DNA of 64,000 nt from Rhea pennata (lineage: Eukaryota > Chordata > Aves > Rheiformes > Rheidae): positions 186,001 to 250,000 of the forward strand of contig NW_026907703.1 of NCBI RefSeq assembly GCF_028389875.1, written 5' to 3'. Shown here piece by piece: positions 45,458-57,900 of this stretch. Position numbers and translations under genes: made by a program. How positions within the stretch are numbered: position 1 is the stretch's first letter; each line of letters starts with the position of its first letter. The notes under the pieces were generated by a model, which saw only the letters and a list, made by a program, of their open reading frames with translations, was not told where the DNA came from and did no database searches.

Positions 45458-45817
45458 TCAGTTTGGCAGTTGCAGGATGTGGAGGATGTTGCTGAGGGTG
45501 GGATCCTGGGGCGGAGACCCCATCCTACCGAGCTCCTCTCTAGCAGAATAAGCTGCCTCTGCCCCATCATCCCACAGTCTTAAAAATGACTCTAACAACC
45601 CTTCATGGGTCTGCTGCCTGCAGAACCCCTCCACGTCCTGCAGCTCTGATGCTTTAAAATCTTGATTAGTGGTGGCCCTTTGCAAATTGGCTGTATTTGG
45701 TCTGGTGAGCTGCTGCTCTGCCACTGGCCAGGCAGTTGCCTCCCCTTCATGCTCTGTGCCTGATTCCAAGCTGGGAGCCTCATTGGGGTCTCTGATGTCA
45801 CAGGTGCTGGTGACCAT
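45458..45817 (-). CDS. Unidentified ORF, possible retroelement gag-like fragment
   Basis: This is a 119-codon open frame with a plausible protein composition: acidic and polar, no low complexity, few rare runs. Notable segments are RATTNQDFKASELQDVEGF and LLESFLRLWDDGAEAAY, followed by REELGRMGS. The Trp-Asp-x-Gly-Ala and Leu-Gly-Ser pattern faintly recalls gag-like proteins of vertebrate endogenous retroelements, but I see no LTR, zinc knuckle or pol beside it. It could equally be a chance ORF. The function is unknown. An adjoining minus-strand frame (45,160-45,570) overlaps it and is GC-rich noise. Confidence 0.3.
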   Translation of the reverse strand: MVTSTCDIRDPNEAPSLESGTEHEGEATAWPVAEQQLTRPNTANLQRATTNQDFKASELQDVEGFCRQQTHEGLLESFLRLWDDGAEAAYSAREELGRMGSPPQDPTLSNILHILQLPN

Positions 45818-46509
45818 AGGAGGAGATGATCAGGCTATGACAGGCTCAGTTGTCTGACTTCTCCCACCTTTCAAGTCAGGCTGGTCGTTTGGGGCTTCCC
45901 AACTTGGAAGCTGTATTTGGAAAAGAAAAGAAAAAGACTGACTTGAAATTGGAGATGATTGCCTCATCTAGCCTCTGGTACAGACGGAAATCTGAAGAAA
46001 CCAAAGTCTCTGCTGCTTGGACACGTCACCCCTGTGAATGTAGCTCTGAGTAGCACCAATCGTTGGAAAGGGGAAGTCTTGCCATAGGGAGTACTGGTAG
46101 CTCTTCGATGCTGGAGGGCATTTTCATATTTTCAACATGCTTGGAAGGTGAAATTCTCTTCTGAGTCCTCCTGGGAAACATTCGCTGGGACTACAGTTTG
46201 GGGCAGTAATGCTTTTCCTGTTGGAAACATCACAGTCTTTGCAGAAGATAAATCTTGCCTAGAAACCTAGAGTGGCTCCATTTTGACCCAGCAGCACATC
46301 TAAGCTGGCGGAGGAGGTGGCCTTGGATGGTATTTATAACTCTTGGCCTCACTGAGGCACTCCTCAGGTGCAGATAATCCCTCCAGCTCCAGAATCCGTT
46401 GTTTTGGATCCTCACTATCTGTAGCAGCCTCCCCGGCCTGGTACCTTTCCCTGGGAGACACACTCCAAACACCTGAGCCTGGCGCAAGTACACACGGCCC
46501 TGGGAGAGG
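45818..46509. other. No recognised gene
   Basis: Single-copy sequence between the unidentified ORF and the right inverted arm. Short open frames only. Confidence 0.45.
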
Positions 46510-49500
46510 GAAAATGCTGCCATTCAGTTACTGTGTGTGAATGCGCAGTATGGGAGCACAGAGCTGTGTGCTTGTGGGGCAAATGAAGGTCTCAAGGGAA
46601 AGGCACCAGAACATGGAGGGTGCAGGAGAGAAGAGCCTAGGGTGTTTGCTGTGTTGCATGGACACACTGGGGAAGCTGCACGAGGGGCCATCATCCCAGA
46701 CCAGCCCCACACAGGTCTGTGTATCCCGGCAGAGGGGAAAATCCCAGCCTTGCATGGCCTCTCTTTTGCACCAGATCCCAGCAAATCCTGGAGTACAGCT
46801 GTCTGCTCACCACCACATGGGGCACAGCCCAGAATGTGCAAGGGCTGGGTGCTCAGACCCCCTCCACCCCTAGAGTCTGAGGGATCGTTTAAGAGTCATT
46901 TAGTAATACTCCAGCCCTTTCCGCATCCGAGGTCCCTGGTGCCAGCTCCAGCTGAACTCTGCCATTCCTCACCCCCTTCCCTGCTTGCATGGACAAGGTT
47001 GCGATGTTCCCCCAGGCAACCCATGCCCCTTCTACTCTCTGTGCACTTCCACCCAAGCAGCCATAGCTCTGGTGCTGCTGCCAGGATGGAAGTGGAGGAT
47101 CTCCCACAGCGATTCCTTGAGGAGCTCCCCAGGGAAGCGTTCTGCCCAGCCCAACCTCAGCCCCACAGTCCCATCATGATAGAGGGGACCTGCCTTCTCC
47201 CAACCCACCCTCACAGTGCCAGCCGCACCTAAGCCTGCTCCCGAATGTCTCCAGCACAGCCCTCGAGGGAGTTGGAGCTGCCTTGGGCAATCTAGCACAG
47301 CAGCAGAGGATGAACAAGGCAGTTGAGGTGAAGACTCCTGCCCTTGGTTACACAGCTGGGACATTGGATGGCTGATGACTTTGTGGCTGGCCAGGCTCCA
47401 GGTGTGGGGTGGATCTTTGCTTGAGGTTAGGAGCATCAGAATTTTCATGGGCTTCAGTGCAGCCCTGATCATGGTGAAGGGAAGTGGGCAGACCGAGGCA
47501 CGCACAGCTGCAAAGGCTGAGGGTGGAAAAGGCAGTGTGGGGCTGGTGAAGGCCCTCTCTCTCCTCCCTATGGGGAAGAGAGTCCCCAGGCGATGCTGGA
47601 CTCCGCTTTGGCCAGCAGAAGGGGAGCACAGGGCAGGGTGGAAGAGGCAGATGGAACTTCTCGAGATGCAAGAGGGAGTTTTCCAACACCTAAGGGTGAG
47701 CCAGGGATCTTTGGCTCTTTCCCCTGAGGCTCTCCCAGTTAGACTTACCTTTCCCCGGCAGCTGTGCTGGAGCAGAGGGTGAGGAGCAAGAATTCATGGA
47801 ATTGCAGAGTAGTTCTGGTGGGAAGAGACCTCTGGAGGTCTCCAGTCTAAGATCCTGGGCAACATAGGGCTGGTTGGAGGCTTCCAGTCTTGTCTGGCCA
47901 TCGCCAGATTGTGCTTGACCCTCATTACTTGCTCTGCTCCTCTTGTCTGGGCACTTCAGGATGGCCCCCTCCCATCGGTGGGTCACTGTCATGTCTACCT
48001 TGCCAGAACCCTTGGCTCCCTACTCTGCTTCCCACGTGGAGCAGCCCTACTGTGGGGCCATGGGCCATGCTGGTTGGGGCAGGAAGCAGACCTAGCTGGA
48101 CAGGGATCACCACCGCTGATATTGTTGGCCGCTGCGTGTGCTCTTGCACAGTGCTCAGAATGGCCCCAAGGTGTTTGCAATGGCAGGAGATGTGTTCAGG
48201 TGGGCACCAGCTCCAGCCTGTGTTGTTTCACTGAAGGTGCAGGAATCACCCTCAGAGACCCTTCCCGGGGTCTCCTGAGTCTCTGTTGCCTCTCCAGGGA
48301 TTGCAGAGTCCTCCTTTGGCCATATGTACCGGGAGTTAATACTTAACCTTCCATTTCTCCACCATGGACTGTCCCTCACTTTGTGAGGCTCTGCTCAGTG
48401 CCCACCCCCAGGCACATGTTGTCCCTGGAGATCCTCTGAGCTCTCCTGGGGCTCAGATTCCCCTCCAGAAGGGTGAGTATCTATCTCTCATCAGCACTGC
48501 CATCTGTGCGACAGACCTGGGCAGGCAATTCAGAGACCGTTCCCCATCTCCACTGGCACTGGTCACTGAGAAATGCACTCTGAGAGCAGCCCTCAGTCCC
48601 CAACAGGTCACCCACAGACAGTGAGCTTCCTCCCAGATCCCATGGAGTTCACAAGCAGAACACCAAATCCTTAGTTGTGCAATCCCATGGGGGTATTTTT
48701 GACTCCATCTTCTGAAGAAAGGTCAGACTTCAGGCACATCACAGGGGAGATTCTCTTTTATTATGGAAATTATTATTATTATGGAGGTCAGGTCTGGCAT
48801 AAGGGTGCCCTTTGCCTCGTCCTGCCTGTACTTCCAGAACACATAAACTTAGTGACACAACCCAAACCCACCACGTTATGAAAACTCCTGGGTTATATCC
48901 ACAGAATGGAGCAGAGAAGTCCAGCATGGAAATGAAGAGAACAACTCCAAAAAGGGAAATTCCTGCTGCTGGGAAGGGATGTGACTCCAGTAAAGCTGCA
49001 GCCCCCACTCAAAGCTGCAGCAAGGACAGGCCTGCTGTGGCAGTGGTGTGATGATACTGTCAAGCTCAGGATCTGTTCTCACAAGCTGCTGCCTGACTCC
49101 CATCCAACCTAGTCCCCCTTCACTTGTACTGTTGGAGTACTGGAGAGGCAAGGGACCAGCTGATGGTGACAGCTGCTTGCACCCTTGCAGAAGTGAGGTG
49201 TAAGATCACACCCTGACTGTGGTCAGGGGAGCTGAGCTCTCCTAATGGACATGGGACCCATGGTCTCACCCTGTCTGTACTTGCCTGCACCCGACTCTGT
49301 GCCCCTGAGCTCCCTTGAGGTCAGTGCCAAAAGAGACCCTGCAAAAGGAAAATCTCCTCATTGCACTGCAGGCATCCAAGGGAGTTCAGACTAGCAGGCT
49401 CTGAGGTTCTCCCATCTCTGATGGTGAAGGGGGAAGCCCAGCTCCCTGCTTCAACATAGTCTGTGAGTTATATTCAAATGAGAGAAATGGCACAAATAAA

Positions 49501-50424
49501 AACTTTTTTCTTTCTTTTCACAAGAAAGGATCAGTGAGAAGTAAGGAAAAAAATGAATCACACAGGTCCTTGATGCCAGATGACATGGGACTGATGAGAG
49601 GATGCATACGGAATGTTTATTGGTGCTGCCATTGGAGCCATTGAACCAGTTTCCTCAGGGCATCCTTGAGCTCCTTGTTCCTCATGCTGTAGATGAGGGA
49701 GTTCACTGCTGGAGGCATCACTGAGTTCAGAACAACCACCACCAGATCCAGAGCTGGGGAGGAGATGGAGGGGGGGCTTCATGTAAGCAAAAAAATGCAG
49801 TGCTGACAAATAGGGAGATCACAGCCAGGTGTGGGAGGCACATGGAAAAGGCTTTGTGCCGGGCCTGCTCAGAGGGGATCCTCAGCACAGCAGTGAAAAA
49901 TCTGCACGTAGGAGAGCACGATGAAAATAAAAAACCCAAAAAACAAACAGGCACTAACCACAATAAGCCCAGCTTCCCTGAGGTAGAAGTGTGAGCAGGA
50001 GAGCTTGAGGATGTGGGGAATCTTGCAGAAGACTGGTCCATCTGTTGCCTTGGCACAATGTTATTGAAAATGTGTTGGCAGCTTGCAGCACAGAGTAGAG
50101 CAGAGCAGTGGCCCAGGCAGCTGCTGCCGTTTTGACACAAGCTCTGCTGCTCATGAGGGTCCCAAAGCACAGGGGTCTGCTGATGGCAACATAGTGATCA
50201 TAGGCCATGACTGTAAGAAGACAATACTCTCCTCCTAACAAGAAGACAAGTAGAAAGACTTGTGCAGCAGATCCCCAGTAAGAAATGGACTTGATGTCCC
50301 ACAGGGAATTGGTGATGGATTTGGGGATAGTGGTGGAGACAGTGACAAGGTATAGGAGGGAGAGGTTGAGGAGGAAGGAGTACATAGGGGTGTGGAGGCA
50401 GTAGTTGCAGGCCATAGCCTGGAA
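46510..50424. repeat. Inverted duplication, right arm (partner 25.18-29.48 kb)
   Basis: The reverse complement follows the left arm in order: 46,510-48,080 (to 29,480-27,790), 49,200-49,500 (to 27,060-26,160) and the OR pseudogene 49,617-50,424. A CR1 tail remnant sits at 47,800-47,870 (minus). 48,080-49,200 matches poorly and may hold separate indels. An (att)-rich patch is at 48,758-48,782. The open frames of 150-230 codons at 46.5-47.2 kb are not intact in the other arm, so I do not call them genes. Confidence 0.75.
49617..50424 (-). pseudogene. OR14-like olfactory receptor pseudogene, 5'-truncated
   Basis: The coding homology starts only at the end of TM1/first loop (residues LHTPMYSFLLNLS) and runs to the stop at 49,617-49,619 (LRKLVQWLQWQHQ end). 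The N-tail and TM1 are absent; unrelated DNA lies upstream of about 50,424. There are at least four frameshifts against the intact gene. Two single-base losses lie near 50,033-50,050 (second extracellular loop). An extra T lies near 49,900 (after the TM5 SYVQI), and extra bases occur in T and C runs near 49,775-49,800. The DRY motif reads DHY, the TM3 Cys is Ser, and NPLIY is NSLIY. It is clearly dead and the most decayed of the three OR14 copies. Confidence 0.92.
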
Positions 50425-50519
50425 CCTCTGTCCCATCTCCTCTGTCCTTGGAGTGGCCAGCTCCTGAGGCTCCTGAGCCTGACGTCTCTTTGCCCATCCT
50501 GTGGTCATGCTCCTGATTG

Positions 50520-50832
50520 ACTGCCGTAAGCACTGTTGGTTGCTTGTCTCCAAGTGCCTAGTCCAGGAAGTGTGTGCAGGGCTGTTCTCACAGCCCCAGG
50601 CAGTGCAGTGCCATGAGGATCCTGTCAGGCCTGCTCTTCCAGCACTTCCTCAAACAACATGCTTGGGAGGTACAGGAAGGGCTAGGTCCCATCTGTGCCC
50701 CTCCAGCTGGCTGCACGGAACATCTTCAGTGCTTATGGGAGTCCATCAGGAGCATGCCCTCAGGTGCAGCTGGTCATGGAAAAAATGGCCTTTCCAGAGA
50801 AGTGGTAAATGTACCTATAGTTAGAGATGTTT
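50520..50832. repeat. Last unique DNA before the satellite; inverted duplicate of 43.83-44.15 kb
   Basis: See the entry at 43,829. Homology with that copy runs through 'cctatagttagagatgttt' and stops at 50,832. The next bases are 'ggatgtttgatagaatg', which already have satellite character. The array therefore abuts this element directly. Confidence 0.85.
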
Positions 50833-50939
50833 GGATGTTTGATAGAATGTTTGTGATGCGATAGACTGTGACGCGATAGAATGTGATGCGATAGAATGGT
50901 TGTGACGCGACAGAATGTGACGCTATAGAATGTGACGCG

Positions 50940-53700
50940 ACAGAATGTTTGTTACGGCATAAAATGTGACGCGATAGAATGTTTGTGACAGAATAGAATG
51001 TCACGCAATAGAATGCTTGTGATGCAATAGAATGTGACACCACAGAATGTGATGCAACAAATGTTGTGACGTAAAAGAATGTTTGTGATGCGATAGAATG
51101 TGTTGTGAGAGAATGTTTCTGACACGATAGAATATTTGTGACGATGCAGAATGTTTAAGATGCTATAGAATGTGACGCGATAAAATCTTTGTGACGCGAT
51201 AGAATGTGATGCCATAGAATGTGACGGAATAGAATGTTTGTGACGCGATAGAATGTGACGCGATACACTGCTTGTGACGCGATAGATTGTGACGCGATGG
51301 AATGTGATGCGATAGAATGGTTGTGATGCGATAGAATGTGCTGCGATAGAATGTGACGCAATAGAATGTGACGCGCTAGAATGTTTGTGACACGATAGAA
51401 TGTTAGTGACGCTATAGATTCTTTGTGATGCGATAGAATGTGATGTGAGAGAATGTTTGTGACACGATAGCATGTTTGTGACATGACAGAATGTTTGTGA
51501 TGCGATAGAATGTGACTAGATAGAATGTGACGTGATAGAATGTGACGCGATAGAATGTTTGTGATGCGATAGAATATGACGCGATAGAATATTTGTGGCA
51601 TGATGGAATGTGACGCCATAGAATGTGATGAGATAGAATGTTTGTGACACGATAGAATGTGACGTGATAGAATATTTGTGATGCGACAGATTGTGACGCG
51701 ATAGAATGTGATGCGATAGAATGGTTGTGACGCTATAGAATGTGACTCGATAGAATGTGAAGCGTTAGAATGTGACGCGATAGAATGTGACGCGAAAGAA
51801 TGTTTGTGATGCGACAGAATGTGATGCGATAGAATGTGGCGCATGGAATATGACGCGATAGAATGTTTGTGATGCGATAAAAGTGACGCTATAGAATGTG
51901 ACGCGGTAGAATGTTTGTGACGCGATAGAATCTTTGTGATGCGATAGAATGTGATGCGAGAGAACGTTTGTGACGCTATAGAATGTTACGCGATAGAATG
52001 TGACGAGACAGAATGTAACGCCTTAAAATGTGATGCGAAAGAATGTTTTTGACGACAAAGAATGTGACGCAATAGAATGTAAATGATGCGATACATTGTG
52101 ACGCGATAGAATGTGATGCGATAGAATGTGACGCGATAGAATGTGACGCCATACAATGTTTCTGACGCGATAGAATGTTTGTGAAGCGATGGAATGTGAC
52201 GCAATAGAATGGTTGTGACGGCATAGAATGTGACACTATAGAATTTTTGTGACGCGATAGATTGTGAGGCGATAGAATGTGATGCGATAGAATGTTTGTG
52301 ATGCTATACAATGTGATGCGATAGAATGTGACGCGATAGAATCTGACGCCATAGAATGTGATGCAGTAGAATCTTTGTAACGCGATCGAATGTTATTGAC
52401 ACGATAGAATCTTTGTGATGCGATAGAATGTGATGTGATAGAATGTTTGTGACACGATTGAATGTTTGTGACACCACAGAATGTTTGTGATGCGTTGGAA
52501 TGTGATGTGATAGAATGTTTGCGACGCGATAGAATATTTTTGTATGCGATAGAATGTGACGCAATAGAATGTTTGTGATGCGATAGAATGTGATGCGATA
52601 GAATGTGACGCAGTAAAATGTTTGTGACGCGATAGAATGTTAGTGACGCGATAGAATGTTTGCGATGCGATAGAATGTGACGCCATAGAAATTTTGTGAC
52701 GCGATAGAATGTGACGCAAAAGAATGTGACGCGATAGCATATTTGTTACAGCATAGAATGTGACGCGATAGAATGTTTGTGATGCGATCAAATGTGATAC
52801 GATAGAATGGGATGCGATAGAATGTTTGTGACCTGATAGAATGTGACGCGATAGAATGTGACGCGATAAAATGTTTGTGACGCAATAGAATGTGACGCTA
52901 TAGAATGTGACGCGACAGAATGTTTGTGACGGCATAGAATGTGACGCGATATACTGTTTGTGGCGCAATAGAATGTCACGCAATAGAATGCTTGTGATGC
53001 AATAGAATGTGACGCGATAGAATGTTGTGACGTAACAGAATGTTTGTGATGCGATAGAATGTGTTGCGAGAGAATGTTTCTGACACGATAGAATATTCGT
53101 GACGACGCAGAATGTTTAAGATGCGATAGAATGTGACGCGATAAAATCTTTGTGACGTGATAGAATGTGATGCCATAGATTGTGACGGAATAGAATGTTT
53201 GTGATGCGATAGAAAGTGACGCGATACACTGTTTGTGGCGCGATAGATTGTGACGCGATAGAATGTGATGCGATAGAATGGCTGTGATGTGATAGAATGT
53301 GCTGCGATAGAATGTGACACGATAGAATAGGACGCGATAGAATGTTTGTGACGCGATAGATGTTAGTGACGCTATAAATTCTTTGTGATGCGATAGAATG
53401 TGACGCGAGAGAATGTTTGTGAAACGATAGAATGTTTGTGACATGACAGAATGTTTGTGATGCGATAGAATGTGACTAGATAGAATGTGACGTGATAGAA
53501 TGTGACGCGATAGAATGTTTGTGACACGATAGAATATGACAAGATAGAATATTTGTGGCATGATGGAATGTGACGCCATAGAATGTGATGAGATAGAATG
53601 TTTGTGACACGATAGAATGTGACGTGATAGAATATTTGTGATGCGATAGATTGTGACGCGATAGAATGTGATGCGATAGAATGGTTGTGACGCGACAGAA
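50940..53700. repeat. Older higher-order duplication in the array (~1.96-kb offset)
   Basis: About 50,940-51,735 matches 52,905-53,697 with an offset of 1,960-1,965. Shared rare variants include 'gtcacgcaatag' followed by 'aatgcttgtgatgc', 'gatgctatag/gatgcgatag' after 'aatgtttaa', 'gacatgacag' (51,481/53,441) and 'gactagatag'. Many substitutions separate the copies, so it is older than the 4.3-kb duplication. A further block, 51,101-51,373, recurs at 54,599-54,871 (offset 3,498) with almost no change. Confidence 0.8.
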
Positions 53701-54930
53701 TGTGACGCGATAGAATGTACGTGACGCGATAGAATGTGATACGACAGAATGTGACGCGATAGAATGTTTGTTATGCGATAGAATGTGATACGATAGAATT
53801 TGACGCGACAGAATGTTTGTGACGCGATAGAATGTTCTGAGATAGAATGTTTGTGACGGAACAGAATGTCACGCAATAGCATGCTTGTGATGCAATAGAA
53901 TGTGACACCACAGAATGTGACACGATAGAATGTTTGTGATGCGACACAATATGACGCAATAGAATATGACACGATAGAATGTATGTGATGCAATAGAGTG
54001 TTAGTGGCGCGATATAATGTGACGCTATAGAATCTTTGTGATGCTATAGAATGTGATGCGATAGAATGTTTGTGGTGCGACAGAATGTGACGCCATGGAA
54101 TTTTTGTGATGCGATAGACTGTGACGTGATAGAATGTGACCCGATAGAATGTTTGTGATGGCACAGATTGTGACGCTACAGAATGTTTTTGACGTGATAT
54201 AATGTCGCGGAACAGAATGTTTGTGATGTGATAGAAGGTGACGTGATAGAATGTGACGCGATAGAATGTTTGTGACGCGATAAATGCGACACCATAGAAT
54301 GTTTGTGATGCGATAGAATGTGACGCCATAGAAATTTTGTGACGCGATAGAATGTGACGCAAAAGAATGTGACGCGATAGCATATTTGTTACAGCATAGA
54401 ATGTGACACGATAGAATGTTTGTGCCGCGATAGAATGTGAGAATATAGAATTTGATGTGATTGAATGTTTGTGATGCATAGACTATGACACGATAGAATG
54501 TTTGTGATGCGATAGAATGTGATACGATAGAATGTTTGTGATGCGATAAAATGTGAAACAAAGAATGTGACGCGATAGAATGTTTGAAACACAAAATGTG
54601 TTGTGAGAGAATGTTTCTGACACGATAGAATATTTGTGACGATGCAGAATGTTTAAGATGCTATAGAATGTGACGCGATAAAATCTTTGTGACGCGATAG
54701 AATGTGATGCCATAGAATGTGACGGAATAGAATGTTTGTGACGCGATAGAATGTGACGCGATACACTGCTTGTGACGCGATAGATTGTGACGCGATGGAA
54801 TGTGATGCGATAGAATGGTTGTGATGACATAGAATGTGCTGCGATAGAATGTGACGCAATAGAATGTGATGCGATAGAATGTTTGTGACCCGATACAATG
54901 TCTGTGACGCGATAGAATGTCTGTGATGCA

Positions 54931-57900
54931 ATAGAATGTGATGCGATAGAATGTCTGTGATGCGATAGAATGTGATGCAATAGAATGTTGCGCGACAGAA
55001 TGTGATGCGATAGAATTTTTGTGACACGATAGAATGTTTGAGACGCGATAGAATGTCTGTGATGCAATAAAATGTGACGCGATAGAACGTTTGTGACGCG
55101 ATAGATTGTGACGCGATAGAATGTGAAGTGATAGAATGCGAGGCGATAGAATGTTTGTGACACGATAGAATGTCTGTGACGTGATAGAATGTTTGTGATG
55201 CGATAGAATGTGACGCAATAGAATGTTCCGCGATAGAATGTGACGCGATAGAATGTTTGTGACACAATGGAATGTGACGTGATAGAATGTGACGGCATAG
55301 GATGTGATGCGATACAATGTTTGTGACGCGATAGTATGTGACGCGATAGGATGTTTGTGATACGATAGAATGTGACGCGATAGGATGTTTGTTACGCGAT
55401 AGAATGTGACGCAATAGAATGTGATGTGATAGAATGTTTGTGATGCGATAGAATTTTTGTGACTCGATAGAATGTGACGCAATAGAATGTTATGCGATAG
55501 AATATGACGCGATAGAATGTTTGTGACACAATTGAATGTTACGTGATAGAATGTGACGCGATAGAATGTGACGCGATAGGATGTTTGTGACATGATAGAA
55601 TGTTTGTGACGCGATACAATGTCTGTGATGCAATAGTATGTGACGCGATAGAACGTTTGTGATGCGATAGAATGTGACGCAATAGAATGTTACGCCATAG
55701 AATGTGACGCGATAGAATGTGATGCGATAGAATGTTTGTGACACGATAGAATGTTTGTGACGCGATAGAATGTCTGTGATGCAATAGTATCTGACGCGAT
55801 AGAACGTTTGTGACGCGATAGAATGTGACGCAATAGAATGTTGTGCGATAGAATGTGACGCGATAGAATGTTTGTGACACAATGGAATGTGATGTGATAG
55901 AAAGTGACGGCATAGAATGTGATGCGATAGAATGCTTTTTACGCGATAGAATGTGATGCAATAGAATGTGACGAGATAGAATATGACGTGATAGGATGTT
56001 TGTGATGCGATAGAATATGACGCAATAGAATGTGACACGATAGAATGTTTGTGACACAATGGAATGTGACGTGATAGAATGTGCCGCGATAGAATGTGAT
56101 GCGATACAATATTTTTGACACGATAGAATTTTTGTGACGCGATAGAATGTGACGCGATAGACTGTGACGCGATAGAATGTTTGTTACGCGATAGAATGTG
56201 ATGCGATAGAATTTTTTTTACGCGATAGAATGTGACGTGATAGAATGTTTGTGACGCGATAGATTGTGACGTGATAGAATGTTTGTGACGCGATAGAATG
56301 GTTGTGACGGCATAGAATGTGACGCGACAGATCATTTGTGATGCGATAGTATGCGATGCGATAGAATGTGACGTGATAGGATGTTTGTGACGCCATATAT
56401 TGTGACGCGATAGATTATGATGCGTTAGAATGTTTGTGACACAATGGAATGTGACGTGATAGAATGTGACGGCATAGAATGTGATGCGATAGAATATTTT
56501 TGACACGATAGAATGTTTGTAACGCGATAGAATGTCTGTGATGCAATAGAATCTGACGGGATAGAATGTTTGCGATGCGATAGAATGTGACGCGATAGAA
56601 TGTTACGCCATAGAATGTGATGCGATGGAATGTTTGTGACGCGATAGAATGTGATGCGATAGAATGTGACACGATAGAATGTGACACGATAGAATGTTTG
56701 TGACGCGATAGAATGTTTGTGACGCGATAGAATGTGATGCGATAGAATTTTTGTGACGCGATAGATTGTGACGCGATAGAATGTTTGTGACACGATAGAA
56801 TGTGTGTGACGCGATAGAACATTTGTGATGCGATAGAATGTGACGCGATAGAATGTTTGTGACACAATGGAATGTGACGTGATAGAATGTGACGCGATAG
56901 AATGTGATGCGATAGAATGTTTGTGACGCGATAGAATTTTTGTGACGCTATAGAATGTGATGCAATAGAATGTTATGCGATACAATGTGACGCGATAGAA
57001 TATTTGTGACGCGACAGAATGTGATGCGATAGAATGTGACGCGATACAATGTGACGCGATAGAATATTTGTGACACGATAGAATGTGACACGATAGAATG
57101 TGAAGCGACAGAGTGCTTGTAATGGCATAGAATGTGACGCGATAGAATGTTGCGCGATAGAATGTGACGCGATCGAATGTTGCGCGATAGAATGTGACGC
57201 GATCGAATGTTTGTGACACAATGGAATGTTATGCGATAGAATGTGACGCGATACAATGTTTGTGACACAATGGAATGTGACGTGATAGAATGTGACGCGA
57301 TAGAATGTGACGCAATAGAATGTTATGCGATAGAATGTTTGTGACGCGATAGTATGTGATGCGATAGAATGTGACACGATAGAATGTGACGCGATAAAAT
57401 GTGACGCGATAGGATGTTTGTTACGCGATAGAATGTGATGCGATAGAATGTGACGCGATAGAATGTTTGTGACACGATAGAATGTTTGTGACGCGATAGA
57501 ATGTCTGTGATGCAATAGAATGTGACGGGATAGAATGTTTGTGACGCAATAGAATGTTACGAGATAGAATCTGACACGATAGAATGTTTGTGACACAATG
57601 GAATGTGACGTGATAGAATGTGACGGCATAGAATGTGATGCGATAGAATGTTTGTGACGCGACAGAATTTTTGTGACTCGATAGAATGTGATGCAATAGA
57701 ATTTTATGCGATAGAATGTGACGCGATAGAATATTTGTGACACAATGGTATGGTACGTGATAGAATGTGACGCGATAGAATTTGATGCGATAGAATGTTT
57801 GTGACATGATAGAATGTTTGTGACGCGATACAACGTCTGTGATTCAATAGTATGTGACGCGATAGAACGTTTGTGATACGATAGAATGTGACGCAATAGA

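Noticed and set aside
46537-47232. 231-codon plus-strand ORF in the right inverted arm
   Set aside because: The equivalent sequence in the left arm (28.6-29.4 kb, minus) is split among frames. Composition is Pro/Ser-rich without a domain.
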